Shown here: positions 16,521-24,194 of the stretch, piece after piece | Layout: every line of letters starts with the position of its first letter | Numbering within the stretch: the stretch's first letter is position 1 | NCBI GenBank assembly: GCA_964430755.1 | Contig: CAYSFT010000018.1 | Coordinates: 1-39,008 of the forward strand | Source of the DNA: Flemingiibacterium sp964430755 | Lineage (GTDB): Bacteria; Bacillota; Clostridia; Oscillospirales; CAG-272 | Direction of reading: 5' to 3' | DNA length: 39,008 bases | Made by a program: the position numbers and the translations under genes | The notes under the pieces: generated by a model | The model's input: the letters and a program-made list of their open reading frames with translations, nothing else | Database searches by the model: none | Told to the model about the DNA's origin: nothing

Positions 16521-19091
16521 TTAATCTGTGCTTTCAATAAATTCACGTATACTTCGCTCAACCTCGTTCAGCTCGGCGCGAAGTCCTCTGGCACTGACTC
16601 GTATCGCACCGTTTCCGAGGATGATAAGCTGTTCGTCGGCATCCGATGTTGCAACGCGGACGCGGTGATTTTTCGAGAGTTCTTTTGAAACCTTTTCGAT
16701 ATAAGTGTCGGCGGTTTCGGCTTCTTTAGTGTAAACGACGGTGAGACCGTTGATCTTTTCTGTATCGCCGTGATTGCGTTTGACTTTGTATGCATCGAAA
16801 ACGACGATGACATCACATTCACGAAATCCGCGGTAATTACAAAGTCTGTCGATGAGGCTGTTTCGCGCGATGTCGAGCCCTTTTTCTGCGAGCAGACGTA
16901 AATCGTCCCAGGCGTAAATGATGTTATAGCCGTCAACGAGGAGATATTCCGAGCCGCTGTAACTGTTTTTTGGCGGTGTCGTTGTACGCTTTTTCGGCGT
17001 GGGAACTGCGTGGCGCACTTTTGGTTCGTTGAATTTTTTGCGCTTTATCGGGCCGTATGTGCGCTCGAATATACGCATCAGCTCGTTATCGCTTGCGACG
17101 CTTTTAAGATAACGTGCGGCACGGTCGTTTGACACCTCTGTGTCTGGAGTGTCAAGCTCAACGCCGCTTTCAAGGTGTTTATGCTCCCAAACCTCGTCCC
17201 ATTTAACGACAAAGCCTGCACCGTGCTCGCAAAATACCGAGTCGGCAGGATTTTCTGTGTCGCGCTCGGCATCATATCCCGATTCGGCGATGATTGCATC
17301 CGGTTCAACTGCCTCGGCATAGCCGCCAAGGGAAGTGAACAGCTTGCCCGTGCCCTTTGTGTAAGAGATAAGCTCACGGTGATATGCACGCATTTTTGCA
17401 ACGGGTGCTTTACCTGTGAGAACCATACCGTCAGCTGTCATTTCGGGCTCGGAGAATTTGCCGCCCATCATGGTTATATCACTCATTGCACGTCCCACTG
17501 CTTCTGCCGGCAGCTCGAGTCTGAAATCGTACCACGGCTCGAGAAGCACCGCTTCACTGCACATGAGTCCCTGACGGAGTGCACGCCAGGTTGCCTGACG
17601 GAAATCGCCGCCCTCGGTGTGCTTTGGATGAGCTCGTCCTGCGATGAGGGTTATTTTCATGTCGGTTATCGGTGAACCTGTCAGTACGCCGATGTGTGTT
17701 TTTTCATAAAGATGCGAGAGCACCAGCCTTTTAAAGTTGACTGCGAGGTCACATTCATCGTCAACGGCGAATTTTAACCCCTCGCCGCGCGCAAGCGGTT
17801 CAAGCAAAAGCTGTACCTCTGCGTAATGGCGAAGCGGCTCATAGTGACCGACTCCGATTACGGAAGAACGTATCGTTTCCTTATATGATATACTTCCGTC
17901 ACTGAATGTGACGTCCATGCCGAAGCGTTCGGAAATAATACGTGTCAGCACCTCGAGCTGTACCTCTCCCATGATTCCGAAATATATCTCGGAGCGGCGT
18001 TCGTTATAGATGATGTGAAGCGCAGGTTCCTCTGCCTCGAGCTCGCGGAATTTTGCAAGGGCCGTGTGCGTGTCAACGCCCTCGGGTAACTCCACGCGGT
18101 AAGAAAGCACCGGCTCGAGATATGCCGCGCCGGAATCCTTTTCGAATCCGAGTCCCATTCCGGGATATGCGGATGATAAACCTGTCAGCGCGCAGACCGT
18201 GCCTGCGGGAGCTTCGGTGACGGTTTTATATTTTTCGCCCGAATAGACACGTATCTGGTTGATCTTTTCCGTCCATTCGCGCCCGTCGGGATGTTTACCC
18301 GAGAGGGTATCTTTAACCTTTAGTACACCGCCCGTAACCTTCACGTGAGCGATTTTATCGGATTTATCCTGTGTGATTTTATAAACCTTTGCACCGAAAA
18401 CGTCACCGTACTTCGGCGGTGCGACATAGTCTGCAATTCCGTCGAGCAGGATATTTACGCCGTCGCCGCGGAGTGCCGAGCCGAAAAAGCAGGGAAACAG
18501 CAGTCTTTTTGATATGGCGTTTCTGATATCCTCGGTGTGAAACTCCTCACCTGCGGCAAAGCTCTCCATCAGCACCTCATCACACATTGCAAGCTCATCT
18601 GAGAAGCTTTCAAGGCTTGTGGCGTTAAAGTCGATACAGCCGTCTCCGAGCTTATATTTCAGCTCATCCATAAGCTCACGGTGAGAAAGCGCGGTGATGT
18701 CCATTTTGTTTATGAAGATGATTGTCGGAACCTTATAATTTTCAAGCAGCCGCCAGAGCGTCATCGTGTGGCTTTGTATGCCGTCCGTGCCGCTTATAAC
18801 GAGGAGTGCACAGTCGATAACGCGAAGTACACGCTCGGTTTCGGGAGAGAAATCAACGTGCCCCGGTGTGTCGATAAGCGTAAATTCAACGTCCTTATGA
18901 ATAAACGACGCGCCGCTTGAAAATATGGTTATTCCGCGGTCACGCTCGACCTGATTTGTGTCAAGATGTGAGCTTCCCTTATTGACCGAGCCGAGGCTTC
19001 GGGTGATGCCCGTTTTATAGAGTATCGCCTCGGAGAGCGTGGTTTTGCCCGAGTCAACGTGAGCGATTATGCCAATCGTAAGCTTATCCAT
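16521..19091 (-). CDS. Tet(M)-like ribosomal protection GTPase fused to a C-terminal NYN (YacP/Rae1-like) domain
   Basis: An 856-aa fusion. Residues 1 to about 645 follow the Tet(M)/Tet(O) branch of EF-G-like GTPases: G1 AHVDSGKT (10-17), G3 DTPGHVDF (74-81), G4 NKMD (128-131), G5 GSA (204-206), then EF-G-like domains. A charged linker of about 60 residues follows. Residues 712-856 form a NYN/PIN domain like YacP (Rae1, a Bacillus ribosome-associated mRNA endonuclease): D720 in VDGYNIIYAW, D766 in VVFDAYKV, D795 in ETADTYIEK and D817/D819 in TSDADEQ. Tet(M) itself is about 640 aa, so the tail is extra. The domain IV loop matching the tetracycline-dislodging Ser-Pro-Val of Tet(M) reads Pro-Lys-His here, so resistance should not be assumed. 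The start overlaps the upstream stop (TGATG). Confidence 0.88.
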   Translation of the reverse strand: MDKLTIGIIAHVDSGKTTLSEAILYKTGITRSLGSVNKGSSHLDTNQVERDRGITIFSSGASFIHKDVEFTLIDTPGHVDFSPETERVLRVIDCALLVISGTDGIQSHTMTLWRLLENYKVPTIIFINKMDITALSHRELMDELKYKLGDGCIDFNATSLESFSDELAMCDEVLMESFAAGEEFHTEDIRNAISKRLLFPCFFGSALRGDGVNILLDGIADYVAPPKYGDVFGAKVYKITQDKSDKIAHVKVTGGVLKVKDTLSGKHPDGREWTEKINQIRVYSGEKYKTVTEAPAGTVCALTGLSSAYPGMGLGFEKDSGAAYLEPVLSYRVELPEGVDTHTALAKFRELEAEEPALHIIYNERRSEIYFGIMGEVQLEVLTRIISERFGMDVTFSDGSISYKETIRSSVIGVGHYEPLRHYAEVQLLLEPLARGEGLKFAVDDECDLAVNFKRLVLSHLYEKTHIGVLTGSPITDMKITLIAGRAHPKHTEGGDFRQATWRALRQGLMCSEAVLLEPWYDFRLELPAEAVGRAMSDITMMGGKFSEPEMTADGMVLTGKAPVAKMRAYHRELISYTKGTGKLFTSLGGYAEAVEPDAIIAESGYDAERDTENPADSVFCEHGAGFVVKWDEVWEHKHLESGVELDTPDTEVSNDRAARYLKSVASDNELMRIFERTYGPIKRKKFNEPKVRHAVPTPKKRTTTPPKNSYSGSEYLLVDGYNIIYAWDDLRLLAEKGLDIARNSLIDRLCNYRGFRECDVIVVFDAYKVKRNHGDTEKINGLTVVYTKEAETADTYIEKVSKELSKNHRVRVATSDADEQLIILGNGAIRVSARGLRAELNEVERSIREFIESTD

Positions 19092-20116
19092 CAGACGATG
19101 GTTTTGCCGGCGAGGATGTTTTGATAGTCCTCATAATTCTTTTTGAGAAGCTTCGGAATGTTGAGCTCATACGGGCATTTTTTCATGCACTGTCCGCATT
19201 CGAGGCAGGTTTCGATCTTTTTCATTTCATTCTGCCAATGCTCGGTCAGCCAGTCCTTTGACGGTGCGCGGCGAAGCATTTGCGATATACGTGCACACTG
19301 GAAAATCGTGATATCCATCGGGCAGGGCTGACAGTATCCGCAGCCGCGGCAGAATTCCGTTCCGAGCTGTGCTTTGTCGGCTTCGATACGTGCTTTCATG
19401 GTGTCGTCAAGTGTCGGCTCGTCGGTCATGAGAGACAGCCACTCATCAAGCTCGTGCTCGCGCTGAACTCCCCAGATCGGGACGACGTTATCGAACTGTG
19501 AAATATAGGCATAAGCGGCACGATAGTCAGTAATAAGACCGCCTGCGAGCGCTTTCATTGCGATGAAACCAACGTCATTTTTCTTGCAGAGCTCGACAAG
19601 TGAAACCTCACGCTCACCCGAGAGGTAAGACAGCGGGAACTGAACTGTTTCGTAAAGTCCCGACTCGGCGGCTTCCTCGGCAACACCGATTTTGTGAGCG
19701 GTGATACCGATGTGACGTATCATGCCCTGACGCTTGAGATCCTCCATGCATTCATACATCCCCGTGCCGTCTCCGGGACGGTAACACTGTCCTGCAAGGT
19801 GAAACTGGTATATGTCGATATAATCGGTTTTTAATTTGGCAAGCGAGGTTTCGATGTGAGATTTCATATCGTCGGGATTTTTTGCGCCGGTTTTGGTTGC
19901 GATGGTTATTTTTTCGCGGACGTCACAAAGAGCGATGCCGCATTTTTCTTCGCTGTCCGAGTATGCACGCGCAGTGTCGAAAAAGGTCATACCGCCCTCA
20001 TATGCACGGCGAAGAAGCTTTACTGCCGTGTCTGTGTCGTCGCGCTGAATCGGCAGTGCGCCAAACGCATTTTGCGGTGTTGTTATGCCGGTTTTGCCGA
20101 GTGTTACTGTTCTCAT
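19091..20116 (-). CDS. Aldo/keto reductase with C-terminal double 4Fe-4S domain
   Basis: A 341-aa NAD(P)H-type aldo/keto reductase barrel with the tetrad D47, Y52, K75 and H106. It is followed by two cysteine clusters: C256, C259, C262, C265 (CRGCGYCQPCP) and C304, C307, C310, C314 (CLECGQCMKKCP). These are typical of clostridial ferredoxin-fused aldo/keto reductases, whose substrates are mostly unknown. The ATG at 20116 has AGGAGA and family-like MRTVTLGKTG. The frame runs 11 codons further upstream, but without a ribosome site. Its stop overlaps the start of the GTPase-NYN gene by one base, indicating coupled translation. Confidence 0.9.
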   Translation of the reverse strand: MRTVTLGKTGITTPQNAFGALPIQRDDTDTAVKLLRRAYEGGMTFFDTARAYSDSEEKCGIALCDVREKITIATKTGAKNPDDMKSHIETSLAKLKTDYIDIYQFHLAGQCYRPGDGTGMYECMEDLKRQGMIRHIGITAHKIGVAEEAAESGLYETVQFPLSYLSGEREVSLVELCKKNDVGFIAMKALAGGLITDYRAAYAYISQFDNVVPIWGVQREHELDEWLSLMTDEPTLDDTMKARIEADKAQLGTEFCRGCGYCQPCPMDITIFQCARISQMLRRAPSKDWLTEHWQNEMKKIETCLECGQCMKKCPYELNIPKLLKKNYEDYQNILAGKTIV

Positions 20117-20150
20117 TGTAGTTCTCCTTATGTGATGGTTAATTAACATA

Positions 20151-20179
20151 ATTATACCACATTATTATGCCTGTGTCAA
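20151..20179 (-). promoter_or_regulatory. Promoter of the aldo/keto reductase-GTPase operon
   Basis: On the minus strand: TTGACA, 17-bp spacer ending GTGG, TATAAT (extended -10 form). Confidence 0.85.
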
Positions 20180-20185
20180 TAACGC

Positions 20186-20216
20186 AAAAAGGAGCCGTCT
20201 CGCAAAATACAGCTCC
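20186..20216 (-). terminator. Terminator after the lyase gene
   Basis: Stem GGAGCTGT with ACGGCTCC (one G-U pair, 20191-20216), followed on the minus strand by a T-run. It separates the lyase from the next operon. Confidence 0.75.
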
Positions 20217-20230
20217 CGTGTTATTAAAAA

Positions 20231-21157
20231 TTAACCGATATACTTTTTAGCAGCCGCATCGATCATTGAAGCCGCCTTGTCAACAATTGCGAGGTCAGCC
20301 TCAACGATGTTTGCAAACGGTGCACGAACGCCGCCGAATTCAAGTCCTGCACGCTTATTAAGCACAGCCTTGATCATTGCGTACATATGTCCCTTACCGC
20401 TGCAGAGTGTGTAAATGATATTGTTGATATCATACTGGAGCGCACGTGCAGTTTCGCGGTCGCCTGCATGGTAGAGATCCCAAAGCTTTAAGAAGAGCTC
20501 GGGCATACATGAATATGTGCCGCCGATACCGCCGTCAGCACCGATGAGAAGTCCGCTGATGAACTGCTCGTCGGGACCGTTGAACACTACGAAATCGCGT
20601 CCGCCGGCTGTTCCCTTGTCCTTGAAGATCTGAATGTCCATAGCCGCCATCGAGCTGTTCTTAACGCCGATGAGCTTAGGATTCTTGAGCATTTCATCGA
20701 GCAGTGAGCCTGTGAGTGCTGTACCTGCAAGCTGGGGAATGTTATAGATGATGAAGTCAGTGTTAGGTGCAGCAGATGAAATATCGTTCCAATATTTTGC
20801 AACTGCGTGCTCGGGAAGCTTGAAATAGATCGGAGGAATGGAAGCAATTGCGTCAACGCCGAGGCTTTCTGCGTGTGCTGCAAGCTCCATACTGTCCTTT
20901 GTGCTGTTGCAGGCAACGTGTGCGATGATTGTCAGCTTGCCCTCTGCCGCGCGAGATGCGTGCTCGAGAGTGATCTTGCGGTCCTCAACGCTCTGGTAGA
21001 TACATTCGCCGGAAGAACCGCCGACATATATACCCTTAACGCCCTGCTTAACGAGCCAGCGTGTGTATGCTTCAACTCTTTCGGGAGAAATATTGCCATT
21101 ATCGTCATAGCAAGCGTAAAACGCCGGAATGACACCCTGATACTTACGAATATCCAT
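20231..21157 (-). CDS. N-acetylneuraminate lyase / dihydrodipicolinate synthase family
   Basis: A 308-aa class I aldolase barrel. GGSSGE (46-51), the catalytic tyrosine Y138 in IIYNIPQLAG and the Schiff-base lysine K166 in IGVKNSS are all present. The family includes DapA and sialic acid lyase NanA. The neighbouring AGE epimerase 47 bases upstream favours the lyase role: sialic acid to N-acetylmannosamine and pyruvate. DapA cannot be excluded from sequence alone, but GGSSGE and the non-DapA context argue against it. GAGGAAAA precedes the ATG. Confidence 0.82.
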   Translation of the reverse strand: MDIRKYQGVIPAFYACYDDNGNISPERVEAYTRWLVKQGVKGIYVGGSSGECIYQSVEDRKITLEHASRAAEGKLTIIAHVACNSTKDSMELAAHAESLGVDAIASIPPIYFKLPEHAVAKYWNDISSAAPNTDFIIYNIPQLAGTALTGSLLDEMLKNPKLIGVKNSSMAAMDIQIFKDKGTAGGRDFVVFNGPDEQFISGLLIGADGGIGGTYSCMPELFLKLWDLYHAGDRETARALQYDINNIIYTLCSGKGHMYAMIKAVLNKRAGLEFGGVRAPFANIVEADLAIVDKAASMIDAAAKKYIG

Positions 21158-21204
21158 TTTATTTTCCTCTTTATATATTAAAATTTTTAATTGTTACAGA
21201 CCGA

Positions 21205-22407
21205 TTACTCGCCGAGTATCTGTCCGAGCATAACGTCAACCATGCTGAGCATTCTCGGCAGGTGGAACGGTCCCTTGAAGGTTGAACCCTTGCAGGGCGG
21301 CATTGTCGGCTTTCCGTCGCGGCGGAGATACCCGTACCATTCGCCGTACTCCTCGTCGCTGAACACTTCACAGCAATAGTCGAATGTCTTATAGAATTTC
21401 TCAAGATATTCTTCCTTGCCGGTGTCGCGGTAAAACATGAGCGATGCGATAAGTATCTCGTTGTGAGGCCACCAGAGCTTCATATCATGCTCGTATGCTT
21501 CGGGAGGATTTCCGAGTGCGTCGATGAAGTAGAGTAAACCGCCGTATTCGTGGTCCCAGCCTGCTTCAAATGCCTTATTGAAGATATCCTCTGCTTTTGC
21601 ACTGAGCTCCTTGTCGCCGGTGCGGTTTGCGTATTCCTCGATGAACCATGCACCCTCGATGTCGTGTCCCGGGTTAACGATACGTCCGTCGGTAAATTCC
21701 ATTCTCGCCTCACCGTTAGGACCTACGTTTTCAAGCAGGCAGCCGAGCTCGGGATGAACGTGATATGCGAAGATATCGTGTACACATTCCTTGGAGCGCT
21801 CATCATAAATCGCTGCGCCCTCGGGATGAACTCTGACCAAAATCGAGCTCATATTGAGGAAGATCATTGCGTTTGCGAAGCTGCGTCCGGTACGTGTTTC
21901 GGTTATTGTTTTTGAGCCGAGACCTGTCGGATCGGGTGCACCGTGCCAGAGATCCCAGTACATATTATAAGCCTTGATCGCGCGATCAAGATAGACCTTG
22001 TCGCCGGTCAGACTGTAATATTCGGCGTTGGCCATGCAGTAAAAGGTTTCGGAAAAATAGTAACGGCGCTGACGAAGCGGTTTGCCGTCGCCTGTAACCG
22101 TAAAGTACATACGGTCGCCCGCATCACGGTTGATGCAATATTTTTCCATGAAGTCAAGACAGCTCTTGCTTGCGTCGAGCCATTCCTGCTTTTTGCCGTA
22201 AACATTGCAAAGCCATGCAAATGTCCACGCGCAGCGTCCCTGCATCCACACACTCTTGTCGGTGGAGTAGACTTTACCCGTGCGGTCAAGACAGGTGTAA
22301 ACGCCGCCATTTTCCTTGTCGATACCGTTGTTAAGCCAGAAGCTTACGCAGGCATCAAGCTGGGAGCGAATCTGTTTTCTTACGTTTTGAAGTTTGGTTT
22401 TGTCCAT
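21205..22407 (-). CDS. AGE family epimerase (N-acylglucosamine 2-epimerase)
   Basis: A 400-aa alpha/alpha-barrel protein of the renin-binding-protein type. Conserved histidines are H248 (NPGHDIEGAW), H315 (WWPHNE) and H382 (KGPFHLPR); the N-terminal GGVYTCLD and SVWMQGRCAWTFAWL blocks are also family marks. It likely interconverts N-acetylmannosamine and N-acetylglucosamine, feeding the product of the next gene into amino-sugar metabolism. I start at the ATG at 22407; a TTG two codons upstream is possible. It is the first gene of the epimerase-lyase operon. Confidence 0.85.
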   Translation of the reverse strand: MDKTKLQNVRKQIRSQLDACVSFWLNNGIDKENGGVYTCLDRTGKVYSTDKSVWMQGRCAWTFAWLCNVYGKKQEWLDASKSCLDFMEKYCINRDAGDRMYFTVTGDGKPLRQRRYYFSETFYCMANAEYYSLTGDKVYLDRAIKAYNMYWDLWHGAPDPTGLGSKTITETRTGRSFANAMIFLNMSSILVRVHPEGAAIYDERSKECVHDIFAYHVHPELGCLLENVGPNGEARMEFTDGRIVNPGHDIEGAWFIEEYANRTGDKELSAKAEDIFNKAFEAGWDHEYGGLLYFIDALGNPPEAYEHDMKLWWPHNEILIASLMFYRDTGKEEYLEKFYKTFDYCCEVFSDEEYGEWYGYLRRDGKPTMPPCKGSTFKGPFHLPRMLSMVDVMLGQILGE

Positions 22408-22450
22408 AATCAATCAGCCTTCATCCTTTTTTATTTGTTTCCCCCATAAT

Positions 22451-22491
22451 ATACCACGTAATATTATACCACTTATTTTATCCCTTGTCAA
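22451..22491 (-). promoter_or_regulatory. Promoter of the epimerase-lyase operon with a direct repeat
   Basis: On the minus strand: TTGACA, 17-bp spacer ending GTGG, TATAAT. The string GTGGTATAAT at the -10 recurs as GTGGTATATT fifteen bases downstream. This may be a tandem regulator site or a second -10 element. The rest of the divergent gap to 22706 contains only an imperfect 11-bp hairpin (about 22605-22637) and a weak hairpin before a T-run (about 22659-22682). Both lie upstream of the metY promoter. Confidence 0.75.
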
Positions 22492-22706
22492 TATACAAAT
22501 AGTGTGCAAAATACCTATATGAAAAGTGCAAATTATTGATGATGATTATAAAAACAAGCTGTTTTGAGTGTACTAAATGAGTTTTTCCGGTATTTGCCCT
22601 TTTGACTGCTTGCAGTTTTTTGAGCTGCGAGCGTCTTAAATATAAGGTGAGGTCGGGCAGTTTACCGCTCGTGGTTTTTTCTTAAAATAAAATTTAAAAA
22701 ATTTCG

Positions 22707-22744
22707 ATTTACCTATTGACAAAGTAGGTAAATAGTGGTATAAT
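22707..22744 (+). promoter_or_regulatory. metY promoter overlapped by a perfect palindrome
   Basis: -35 TTGACA (22716-22721), 17-bp spacer, -10 TATAAT (22739-22744). A perfect inverted repeat, ATTTACCTA (22707-22715) and TAGGTAAAT (22725-22733), has 9-bp arms around a 9-base centre that contains the -35 box. A smaller inverted repeat, CACCT with AGGTG, follows at about 22750-22766. The Rrf2-type regulator encoded downstream is the obvious candidate to bind here. Confidence 0.88.
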
Positions 22745-22788
22745 ACACTCACCTACCAAAAAGGTGTGTAAATGAAAGAGGGCTTAAA

Positions 22789-22845
22789 ATGTCGAGTTAC
22801 TTTGAAAATCTTGTCAGAGAGAATTACCGTTTCGGGCGAATGTGA
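22789..22845 (+). CDS. Possible 18-codon leader ORF upstream of metY
   Basis: Within the metY 5' leader, an ATG at 22789 follows AAAGAGGG with a six-base spacer and encodes MSSYFENLVRENYRFGRM. The peptide is not rich in any one amino acid that would suggest classical attenuation. An overlapping frame (22772-22858, 28 codons, two Cys) also has an AAGGTG site, so which frame is used, if either, is uncertain. Confidence 0.4.
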   Translation: MSSYFENLVRENYRFGRM

Positions 22846-22900
22846 CGGTGTGATGTAAATTTCATAACACTATTACATTTTATCGAAAGGAAACAATATT

Positions 22901-24190
22901 ATGTCAGAATATAAATTTGAAACAAAACAGCTCCATGTCGGACAGGAAACTCCCGATCCTGCAACGGATGCAAGAGCCGTCCCGATTTATGCAACCACAT
23001 CATACGTTTTTCATAATTCAGCCCACGCGGCGGCACGCTTCGGACTTGAGGACGCAGGCAACATATACGGTCGTCTTACCAATACCACACAAGATGTTTT
23101 TGAGAAACGCATCGCCTCACTTGAGGGCGGTGTTGCGGCTCTTGCGCTTGCATCCGGTGCGGCGGCAATTACATATACCCTGCAGGCACTTGGTCAGAAC
23201 GGCGGTCATATAGTTTCGCAGAAAACCATCTACGGCGGAAGCTATAATCTCCTCGCACACACCTTGCCGAGCTTCGGTATTAACGCAACATTTGTAAACA
23301 TTCATGACCTTGCGGAGGTTGAAGCGGCAATCCGCGATAACACAAGAGCGATTTATATTGAAACGCTCGGAAATCCAAACAGCGATATTCCCGACATTGA
23401 CTCACTTGCAGAGCTGGCTCACAAGCATGGTTTACCTCTTGTTGTTGACAATACCTTCGGAACACCGTATCTTATCCGTCCGATTGAGCACGGTGCGGAT
23501 ATAGTCGTTCATTCGGCAACAAAATTCATTGGCGGACACGGTACAACTCTCGGCGGCGTGATAGTCGATTCGGGAAAATTCAACTGGGAGGCTGCCGGCA
23601 AATATCCGGCAATTTCCGCTCCAAACCCGAGCTATCACGGCGTATCATTTACAAAGGCAGTGGGAGCTGCTGCATTTGTTACATATATCAGAGCAATTTT
23701 GCTTCGTGACACAGGTGCAACACTTTCACCGTTTGCGGCATTCCTTCTTTTGCAGGGTGTTGAAACACTTTCGCTTCGCTTGGAGCGTCACGCTGAAAAC
23801 ACCAAAAAGGTCGTGGACTTCCTTATAAATCATCCGCAGGTTGAAAGGGTTAACCATCCGTCACTGCCGGATCATCCCGATAATGCTTTGTATCAGAAGT
23901 ATTTCCCGAATGGCGGAGGCTCGATTTTTACCTTTGAAATCAAAGGAGGACAAAAGGAAGCACACAAATTTATCGACAGCCTCAAGATCTTCTCGCTACT
24001 TGCCAATGTTGCAGATGTTAAGAGTCTTGTGATTCACCCGGCAACGACAACACACAGTCAGCTTTCGGAGGAAGAACTTAAAGAGCAGGGGATCAAGCCA
24101 AATACGATTCGTCTTTCCATCGGAACAGAACATATCGACGACATTCTCGCTGATTTGCAGAGTGGTTTTGATGCAGTAAAGAAGGCGTGA
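22901..24190 (+). CDS. metY: O-acetylhomoserine sulfhydrylase (homocysteine synthase)
   Basis: A 429-aa PLP enzyme of the Cys/Met metabolism family that makes homocysteine from O-acetylhomoserine and sulfide. K208 in HSATKFIGGHG is the PLP lysine, D183 lies in VVDNTFGTPYL, and the length and PNPSYHG-type insertion fit MetY rather than the shorter cystathionine lyases and synthases (about 380-400 aa). GAAAGGA precedes the ATG. It is followed four bases later by cysK, so both sulfide-using enzymes are co-transcribed. Confidence 0.92.
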   Translation: MSEYKFETKQLHVGQETPDPATDARAVPIYATTSYVFHNSAHAAARFGLEDAGNIYGRLTNTTQDVFEKRIASLEGGVAALALASGAAAITYTLQALGQNGGHIVSQKTIYGGSYNLLAHTLPSFGINATFVNIHDLAEVEAAIRDNTRAIYIETLGNPNSDIPDIDSLAELAHKHGLPLVVDNTFGTPYLIRPIEHGADIVVHSATKFIGGHGTTLGGVIVDSGKFNWEAAGKYPAISAPNPSYHGVSFTKAVGAAAFVTYIRAILLRDTGATLSPFAAFLLLQGVETLSLRLERHAENTKKVVDFLINHPQVERVNHPSLPDHPDNALYQKYFPNGGGSIFTFEIKGGQKEAHKFIDSLKIFSLLANVADVKSLVIHPATTTHSQLSEEELKEQGIKPNTIRLSIGTEHIDDILADLQSGFDAVKKA

Positions 24191-24194
24191 TTTT

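Noticed and set aside
16521..19091. Calling this a tetracycline resistance gene
   Set aside because: The Tet(M)-like part is clear, but the tip-loop residues that dislodge tetracycline differ and an extra NYN domain is present; resistance cannot be claimed from sequence.
22492..22706. SAM or T-box riboswitch before metY
   Set aside because: The hairpins there lie upstream of the mapped-by-eye promoter, so they are not in the metY transcript, and no T-box (GGTGG-ACCGCG) or S-box core was found.
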